Positions 57,661 through 64,000 of a stretch of 64,000 nt of DNA are shown here, piece after piece. Every line of letters starts with the position of its first letter. Position 1 is the first letter of the stretch. The notes beneath the pieces are model-generated. The model was not told the origin of the DNA. It did no database searches and saw nothing but the letters and a program-made list of their open reading frames with translations. The position numbers and the translations under genes are program-made. Source of the stretch: Alisma plantago-aquatica. Lineage: Eukaryota > Streptophyta > Magnoliopsida > Alismatales > Alismataceae. Where the stretch lies: positions 70,297,001 through 70,361,000 of the forward strand of contig OY856411.1 in NCBI GenBank assembly GCA_963693085.1. Direction: 5' to 3'.

Positions 57661-58545
57661 TGTCTGAGGACTTCAGTGGCACTTCCGGCTAGGTCATCCG
57701 TCTGCTGCTAAATTGAAGCTTTTATTTCCTGCATTAGCTGAAAGCCATTTATCTTGGGAAAACAAACGAGGTCTGTCTTTCCAGATAAGAAAGAACTTGG
57801 GTCTAAAGATATTTTTTATATTGTTCATGCAGACATCTGGGGTCCATGCTCTGTCCTGAGTCAAACAGGTGTTAAATATTTTTTGACATTTATTGATGAT
57901 TATTCCCGTGCTACCTGGCTATTTTTGCTCAAAGATCGGAGTACTATTTTGGACAATATCCACATTTTCTTTTCTGAAATACAGACCCAATTCAATAAAA
58001 CTATCAAAATTCTCCGTACCGACAATGCCCTGGAGTTTATGCATAAATCTATCACTTCCTTTTGTTTTGATCATGGCACCATTCACTAAACCACTTGTCC
58101 TCATACTCCACAGCAAAACGGTGTTGCTGAACGCAAAAATTGTCATCTATTAGAGGTTGGTCGCACTCTTCTTATCCATTATAATGCTCCTCACCGTTTT
58201 TGGCCTGAGGCAGTCACTACGACATGTTTTCTTATAAATCACATGCCCTCTTCTGTTTTACAAAATCGGATACCTTACTCGATTTTGTTTCCTGATGCAC
58301 CTCTTTTTTCTATTCCACCTCGCATTTTTGGGTGTACCTACTTTGTTAAAAATCTACGCCCAGGAATGTCGAAACTTGACCCTCGGTCTATTAAATGCAT
58401 TTTTTTGGGTTATTCGAGAACTCAAAAAGGTTATCGCTGCTTTGATCCGATACTCAGACAATGGTTTCTTTGTGCGAATGTGATCTTTTTTGAGCATATG
58501 CCCTTCTATTCTGAGGATGGAGCAAGCCTATCTCATGATGTGTAG
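57661..58545 (+). pseudogene. Copia integrase
   Basis: GAG-pre-integrase segment (FRLGHPSAAKLKLL) near 57685, then the core: HADIWGPC, YFLTFIDDYSRATWLFLL, ILRTDNALEF, and after a stop at 58087 HTPQQNGVAERKNCHLLE with the catalytic Glu. The C-terminal part (FGCTYFVKNL, KCIFLGYSRTQKGYRCF) closes the domain. A frameshift or stop lies near 57730. Confidence 0.88.
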
Positions 58546-58578
58546 GCACCAACACCTCTACCAGACATTGGTGAAGAT

Positions 58579-59395
58579 TTGTATGTTTCTGACCAGCCTG
58601 AAGAGCGTCCACTGCAAGTATACAAACGTCGGCCGAAGACAAGCACTCCTTCCATGGCCCCTCCTCAACCCATTCTTGCGTCTGCAGATGATCAAACAAA
58701 CACTGAGGTAACCTCTGACTTGCACCTTCCTATCAGTTTGCGGAAAGGTGTTCACTCCTATACTAAACATCCTATCAGTCATTACTGCACTTCAGACAAT
58801 CTGCATAACAACTTTGCCTTCTTTACTTCTGCAATTTCTGTTGTCACCGTTCCTAAAATTGCTACAAAGGCTCTTACTATTCCTGCATGGAAGAAGGCAA
58901 TGGACCAGGAAATGCAGGCATTATGTGTTCGCAAGACATTGGAGCTTGTGGATCACCCTTCTTGTTGCCCTACAATGGGCTTTCGCTGGGTCTTTACTAT
59001 TAAATATCAACATGATGGAACTACTGAACGCCTGAAAACCCATATTATTACAAAGGGCTACACACAGACATACGGTGTTGATTATTTTGAGACCTTCTCT
59101 CCTGTTGTACAATTAAACTCTATTCGAATTCTGATTTCTGTTATCGTTAATAAAGACTAGTCTCTCTTTCAGCTAGATGTTAAAAATGCATTTCTTTATG
59201 GATATCTACAGGAAGAAGTCTACATGGAGAAACCACCTGAGTTTGTTGCTCAGGGGGAGTCTGCCTTCAAAGTATGTAAGATGAACAAGACTATCTATGG
59301 TCTCAAACAAAGCTTGTGAGCTTGGTTTGACAAGCTCATCCAAATATTAGTCACCTTTGGCTTTCGTCGTTCTCATTCTAATCATTCAGTCTTTT
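58579..59395 (+). pseudogene. Copia reverse transcriptase, truncated
   Basis: RT begins at WKKAMDQEMQALCVRKTLEL; then [31 protein letters not shown], a stop at 59158, [18 protein letters not shown], and KTIYGLKQS. The copy ends at a HSVF segment, before the YVDD box, where the opposing LTR begins. Confidence 0.88.
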
Positions 59396-59536
59396 TGTAA
59401 AACAACACGTGAAAATGGAGAGCTTAGGGTTACACAATGTGTGTACCCTTGTATTTATACTAAAAGAACATTTACAGTGAGGTCCATATATAATAGTAAA
59501 TTAACAAAACACTCAATAAAGACATATATATTAACA
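59396..59536 (-). repeat. 3' LTR of the minus-strand copia element
   Basis: On the minus strand starts TGTTAATATATATGTC directly after a purine-rich tract (CTTGAGGGGGGG, about 59537-59548) and ends GTTGTTTTACA. A TATAAATA-type box is near 59455. Short, 141 bp. Confidence 0.8.
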
Positions 59537-59543
59537 CCCCCCC

Positions 59544-59935
59544 TCAAGTTGGAGCATAGATGTCAATCATGCCCAACTTGTCCACCAGAGAATAGAAGTG
59601 CTTCTTTGCTAGCAGTTTTGTGAATATGTCAGCAACCTGGTCTTCAGAACGGGTGAAAGGTGTGCAGATTTTCCCAGATAGAATAGCTTCCCTGATGAAG
59701 TGGTAGTCAACCTCAATATGTTTGGTGCGCTCGTGATACACAAGATTGTTGGCAATGAAAATAGCAGCTTTGTTATCACAGTGCATCGGAATAGTAGAAG
59801 ACGAATCAATACCAAAGTTTTGTAGAAGAGACTGCACCCACAGAAGTTCACAAGTAGTATGAGCCATGGCCCTATATTCAGCTTCAGCACTAGACCTAGC
59901 AACAACATTTTGTTTATTGTTGCGCCAGGTGACAA
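59544..59935 (-). pseudogene. Copia RNase H region
   Basis: Reads MAHTTCELLWVQSLL, PMHCDNKAAIFIANN and ERTKHIEVDYHFIRE, the conserved copia RNase H lines, then EDQVADIFTKLL. The upstream junction to RT is broken near 59870 and 60090 by frameshifts. Confidence 0.88.
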
Positions 59936-60093
59936 GATTACCCCCTACATATGTGCACTAGCCAGAAGTGGATGATTTCCTATCAATCTTGCTCCCTGCA
60001 TAGTCAGAATCAGAATAGCCTTCTGGAGAACAGTGCCCATTTTTCCTGTAATGGAGGCCCTTGTCAGGTGACTTCTTTAGATATCACAAAATG

Positions 60094-61035
60094 TTACATA
60101 GAGCATCCCAGTGACACTGTCTGGGTTTTATCCAAGTACCTGCTAAGAAGCCCCACAGTAGTAGATATGTCAGCTCTAGTTACCGTTAGATATATCATCT
60201 TACCAATCAATCTCCTGTATTTCTTGTTATCAGCAAACAGCGGAGAAGAATCATCATCCCAATTAACATTGGGATCTAGAGGCGTGTCAGCTGGCCGTGC
60301 ACCAAGCATACCAGTTTCCTGTAACAGATCCAGTACATATTTCCTTTGAGATAGAATAAGAGCATTAGAGGTTCTAGACACTTCTATGCCCAAAAAATAG
60401 CATAGTTTTCCCAGATCTTTAGTAGCAAAGTGCTTGCAGAGATGGGCTTTAGTGGCCTGAATAGCAATAGAATCATTGCCAAATAGAATGATATCATCAA
60501 CATATACAATAAGTATCACAATGCCAGAGAAAGTCTTTTTCGTAAAGACAGAATGATCAACCTGTGACCTTAGAAAACCAAAGGCAGTCAAAATTTTGCT
60601 CAACTTATCAAACCAAGCACGAGGACTCTGTTTGAGCCCATAGATAGATTTCCTCAGCCTGCAGACTTTATGTGACTCCCCCTGAGCTTCAAACTCAGGA
60701 GGTTGCTCCATATAGACCTCCTCTTGCAGATCACCATATAAGAATGCATTTCTAACATCCAGTTGTACTAGAGATCAGTCAAGATTAACAACAACAGATA
60801 ATAGAACTCTGACAGAATTAAGACGGGCAACAGGTGAAAAGGTTTCAAAGTAATCAATACCATAGATCTGTGTATATCCTTTAGCAACAAGACGTGCCTT
60901 CATACGTTCTATTGTACCATCTGGTTGATATGTGACAACATAAACCCATCTGCAGCCTACAAGCTTACACTGAGGAGGTGGATCCACCAACTCCCAAGTC
61001 TGTCTGTCTGAAAGAGCAAGCATTTCCTCCTTCAT
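60094..61035 (-). pseudogene. Copia reverse transcriptase
   Basis: N-terminal part (61035-60775): [51 protein letters not shown]. After a break near 60770 the frame continues with EQPPEFEAQGESHKVC, KSIYGLKQSPRAWFDKL, the catalytic box ILIVYVDDIILFGND, and LGIEVSRTSNALILSQRKY. Nearly full-length RT, with one stop at about 60772. Confidence 0.9.
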
Positions 61036-61044
61036 AGCAGTAGT

Positions 61045-62110
61045 TCAAGCTGTACTTTGCAAGGCATCCTGTACAGTCTTTGGGATGGCAATAGCAGATA
61101 ATGCAGTGACAAAGTTGCTAACATGAACACTTAAATGATCAGTAGATACATAGTTAGCAATATTGTGGATAGTACAGGAACGAGTGTCATTCCTAAGAGC
61201 AATAGGTACATCAAGATCAAAGATTACCTCAGGTGACGCAGAACCTTCTGGAGAAGATTGGATTGAATGGGGGGAGGGGTCTTGTGCAGGTTGAGATCTG
61301 TTCCTGCGCTGATAAACAATAAGAGGAGGTGTCGGTTGTACAGAAGTAGTGGCACCAGAAACACAGTCACTAGTAATAGGCAGCAGAGAAGCAATAAGCT
61401 CAGACTGAAGACTATCTCCTTGAGTAGAGTAATATGGTGTACCCTCAAAAAAGACAACATCGCTGCTTGTGAACCATCTCTTGGTAGTTGGGCTATAGCA
61501 TCTATATCCTTTCTGTGTACGAGAATACCCCAAAAAAATACATTTTTAGTACGTGGAGATAGTTTATCATGTGTTGGGCCAAGCAACTTTACAAATCATG
61601 TAGAGCCAAATATGCTAGGAGGTACAGTAAATAAAGGTTTATCAGGATTCAGAATTTGCACAGGCATTTTATTTCCAATTACCGAAGAAGGCATCTGATT
61701 TATTAGAAAACAGGCATTCAAGATGGCTTCTAGCCAGAATCCCCAAGGTACATTAGCAAGCAACATAATAGTTCTAGCAACCTCTAGTAAGTGTCTATTC
61801 TTTCTTTCAATAATGCCATTCTGCTGAGGTGTGTATGCACAAGAAGTCTGGTGTATAGTGCCAACGGATTTACAGAACAACTGAACATCTTTTTGAACAA
61901 ATTCAAGTGCATTATCCGTTCTAAAAATTTTAACAGGCATAGAGTATTGTGTTTTCATCTCAGCAAAAAAGAATTTAATTGTGGACAGATATTTAGATCG
62001 ACTTTTCAGAAGAAATAACCATGTGGCCCGAGAAAAATCATCAATGAACAGAATAAAATATTTGTTGCCAGATAGACTAGGGACATGACATGGACCCCAT
62101 ACATCAACAT
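61045..62110 (-). pseudogene. Copia integrase
   Basis: Core segments on the minus strand: FRTDNALEFVQKDVQLF, HQTSCAYTPQQNGIIERKN with the catalytic Glu, VPWGFWLEAILNACFLINQM, then the C-terminal YSRTQKGYRCYSPTTKRWF and VVFFEGTPYY. Frameshifts near 61540 and 61600. The early core is degraded (62030-62110). Confidence 0.85.
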
Positions 62111-62975
62111 GAACAAGATCAAAAACATTCTTACTACCTGAGAACGTTTAGGATAAACAGACCTAGTCTGTTTACCTAACTAACACAATTCACATTGAAA
62201 CACATTTGTTCCTACATCAGATACAATATGATGCAATTTTTTAGATGATGGGTGCCCAAGTCTGTAGTGCCACTGTAAAGCCGAACTGAAGAATATACTA
62301 CAGAAGCCAGAGCCACATTGTCCACTCTTTTCAGATTGTCCAGGTAATACAAACCATCAGATCCTTCATGCCCCCCGCCAATCTTCATCCTCGTGTGAAG
62401 GTCCTAAAAACACATGAACCAGGCACTAAAGTCAGGCTACAGTTCAGGCTACGCAAAGTTTTGCTAACAGATAATAAATTCAGCGGAAAACGAGGCACAT
62501 ATAGAGCAGATTTCAGCACAATATCAGACACAATCTCCAATCCCCAAAAAAGCAGACTTGGATCCATCAACAAGCATTACAGACGAATTAGTAGTCGGTC
62601 TAGATAAACTTCTGAACAACGACCGATTCCCAGAAATATGAGAAGACGCGCCTGAATCTATGACCCATTTCGTATTACCAGTAGTAGAGGATGGTGCAGT
62701 AAGGAAGGCAGTGTCACAACCAGAGTATGTCGCAGCATGTGCTTCAGTGGTGGTGGTAGTGGATGATGAGCCAGTACGCTCCAGCAACAGGTGCTCAACC
62801 TCAGCATGAATGAAGTCAGCATTAGAAGTACCTGAGACATCAGGCTGGGTAGACACCTCCGAAGATGTAGTAGCCTCAGTGGCCGCATTGGTCCAAGCTG
62901 GTTTTTCGTATTTCTCCCAGCACTTTTCTTCAACATGGTTAGACCGGCCACAGAAGTTGCAGAAGCGTTAGTCAG
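62111..62975 (-). pseudogene. Copia Gag end, protease and GAG-pre-integrase
   Basis: The knuckle reads RFCNFCGRSNHVEEKCWEKY near 62970-62915. The protease active-site line KWVIDSGASSHISGNRSLF follows near 62670-62610. Downstream come NLLSVSKTLRSLNCSL and an integrase-preceding segment to about 62200. Several frame breaks. At 62975 homology stops abruptly. Confidence 0.85.
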
Positions 62976-63180
62976 TTGATGAATGCATATTCATCATGGA
63001 ATTCAATTATCACTTTGGAACAAATTCAACTCCATATATATACTTTCTCACTCATTAAATACCGATACGAATCATAATGTGCAAAACTACTTAATCGATT
63101 CGATTATCAAGATTTTAAACTAAAAATTGTTCATTTAATGCCAGTTTTGACAAAGCTTAACAAGTAGGCAGGGTCCGCCT
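62976..63180. other. Short spacer between copia element and LTR-like region
   Basis: AT-rich, no feature recognised. The left limit of the LTR that follows is probably within it, but no TGT start could be fixed. Confidence 0.4.
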
Positions 63181-63224
63181 TCATCTCTGGATCTGGTCAA
63201 GAAATCTAACCAAGCAATTCATCC

Positions 63225-63620
63225 CATGCTGTCCCAAGACTGTTTGAGTCCATGCGGTCCCAAGACCGTTTGAGTCCATGCGGTCCCAAGACCGTTTGAG
63301 CCCATAAGGTCCCAAGACCATTTGAGCCCATGCGGTCCCAAGACCGTTTGAGTCCATGCGGTCCCAAGACCATTTGAGTTTATGCGGTCCCAAGACCGTT
63401 TGGGTGCCAAGGTCGCAAGACCGTTTGGCAGCGAAGACCGTTTGCTGCATATACGTGAAGACCGTTTGTTAATATTGAAGACCGCATGAGCCGCAAGACC
63501 GCACAGCCACTTGCCAATCCAAGACTGCATGGCCAATGGCTTCAAAACCGCATGAGAAAGATATTTAGCAAGGTCGTTTACTATTGTTGTATGAAACCGT
63601 TTGGAACATATCACTTACCA
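63225..63620. repeat. GGTCCCAAGACCGTTTGAG repeat array
   Basis: Units TGCGGTCCCAAGACCGTTTG recur every ~21 bp from 63232 to 63410 (about nine units), then diverge (GAAGACCGTTTG, AAAACCGCATG, AAACCGTTTGG) to 63630. Each unit contains CGGTC-cca-aGACCG, a small palindrome like that of the 5.4-kb LTRs. Long minus-strand frames here follow the repeat period and are not taken as genes. Confidence 0.92.
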
Positions 63621-63666
63621 AAACCGTTTGGACTCACACCAAAAGCATGAGGGACAGATCTATGCC

Positions 63667-63674
63667 TATAAATA
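63667..63674 (+). promoter_or_regulatory. TATA box of an LTR running off the window
   Basis: TATAAATA followed by GGACCCC lies about 40 bp after the palindrome array; the sequence downstream (63690-64000) lacks coding homology and looks like R/U5 of a plant LTR. The element continues beyond the window, so the LTR interpretation is inference. Confidence 0.5.
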
Positions 63675-64000
63675 GGACCCCAAGGGTCCTCATTTTGGGC
63701 ATCGGATCCGGACGCCGTCAGGCTGCCCGAACACAGTTCCGATCTAAATCCAGTCCAGTTTACGCCAGTTCCATTCCACCGACTGCCTGTGTAACAACCA
63801 AGGAGGCTGAGGAGAGAAGGAAGACAGAGCGAGGGAGACTGTCCGGCCTATCTTGGCAACTCCCGTTCACGTCCAGATCTACCCCGACACGACGTAGAAG
63901 GCCGTATCTTCTTCACCGAGCTGCGACTACCTTCTGCACCGAGTTCATGGTGAATTTCTCTCTCTTTCTCATTCTTCTTGTTTCTCGCATCATGAGCAAG

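Larger units (their letters stand above)
55429..59395 (+). mobile_element. Ty1/copia retrotransposon, plus strand, 3' truncated
   Basis: Starts with a ~183-bp LTR (55429-55611) and a primer site, then gag, protease, integrase and RT in copia order. It is cut within RT at 59395, where the LTR of an opposite-strand copia element begins; RNase H and the 3' LTR are missing. Multiple frameshifts and stops are present. Confidence 0.9.
59396..62975 (-). mobile_element. Ty1/copia retrotransposon, minus strand, 5' truncated
   Basis: On the minus strand: zinc knuckle of Gag, protease, integrase, RT, RNase H, polypurine tract and 3' LTR (59396-59536). Homology stops at about 62975 inside Gag; most of gag, the primer site and the 5' LTR are missing. 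Related to the plus-strand copia next door (similar RT and knuckle) but not identical. Confidence 0.9.

Noticed and set aside
63181..63614. Minus-strand frames of 89 and 131 codons with repeated GLGTAWTQTVLGPHG pattern
   Set aside because: They mirror the 21-bp repeat period, which is a multiple of three, so all frames tend to stay open.

Overview
The window looks like intergenic DNA from a large, repeat-rich flowering-plant nuclear genome. The evidence is plant LTR-retrotransposon lineages (Athila-type Ty3/gypsy with a tRNA-Asp-type primer site, other Ty3/gypsy, several Ty1/copia with tRNA-Met-type sites), hAT, CACTA and Mutator-type DNA transposons, a tRNA-derived SINE, and AT-rich spacers with microsatellites. 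I could not identify the species. I found no intact host gene. The only clear host-derived gene is a broken DEAH-box splicing helicase (DHX8/Prp22-like) on the minus strand, and every transposon coding region I examined is damaged or incomplete.

Layout. 1-158: end of a CACTA transposon. 159-903 and 11418-12321: two parts of the DHX8-like pseudogene, split by a Ty3/gypsy element (909-11417, 5-bp target duplication CATTC). That element carries a 2.9-kb solo LTR (2246-5179, duplication AATGA) and a 1.2-kb DNA element (about 6625-7835). 12571-17125: non-coding AT-rich DNA with a degenerate ~200-bp tandem repeat and a Helitron-like terminus. 17126-27028: a non-autonomous Athila-type element, minus strand, with gag, protease and an extra ORF but no reverse transcriptase or integrase. 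27029-29834: pieces of copia-type elements. 29835-33340: microsatellites, a polypyrimidine tract and a SINE with a 13-bp target duplication. 33340-38145: a decayed, intron-containing hAT transposase gene. 38861-39357: a Mutator-type MITE with a 9-bp duplication. 41580-55151: a structurally complete 13.6-kb non-autonomous retrotransposon with 5.4-kb LTRs, a gag-only coding region, a minisatellite and a perfect 5-bp duplication (ATAGC). 55429-59395 and 59396-62975: two copia elements facing each other. 63225-64000: U3/promoter-like part of another LTR, running off the window.

The most unusual signal is arrays of short palindromes inside the LTRs of at least four otherwise dissimilar elements: GTCGATGGTATCGAC-type 15-mers (Athila-like), CTCGGTCGA/TCGACCGAG arms (copia-like LTR at 27.1 kb), AAACGGTCTCAAGACCGTTT-type 20-mers (the 5.4-kb LTRs), and a close relative of the last at 63.2 kb. 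Unit number differs between the two LTRs of one element, so the arrays have changed since insertion. In two of the LTRs the array lies a few hundred bases upstream of a TATA box. I know of no standard name for this; it is my main candidate for an undescribed feature.
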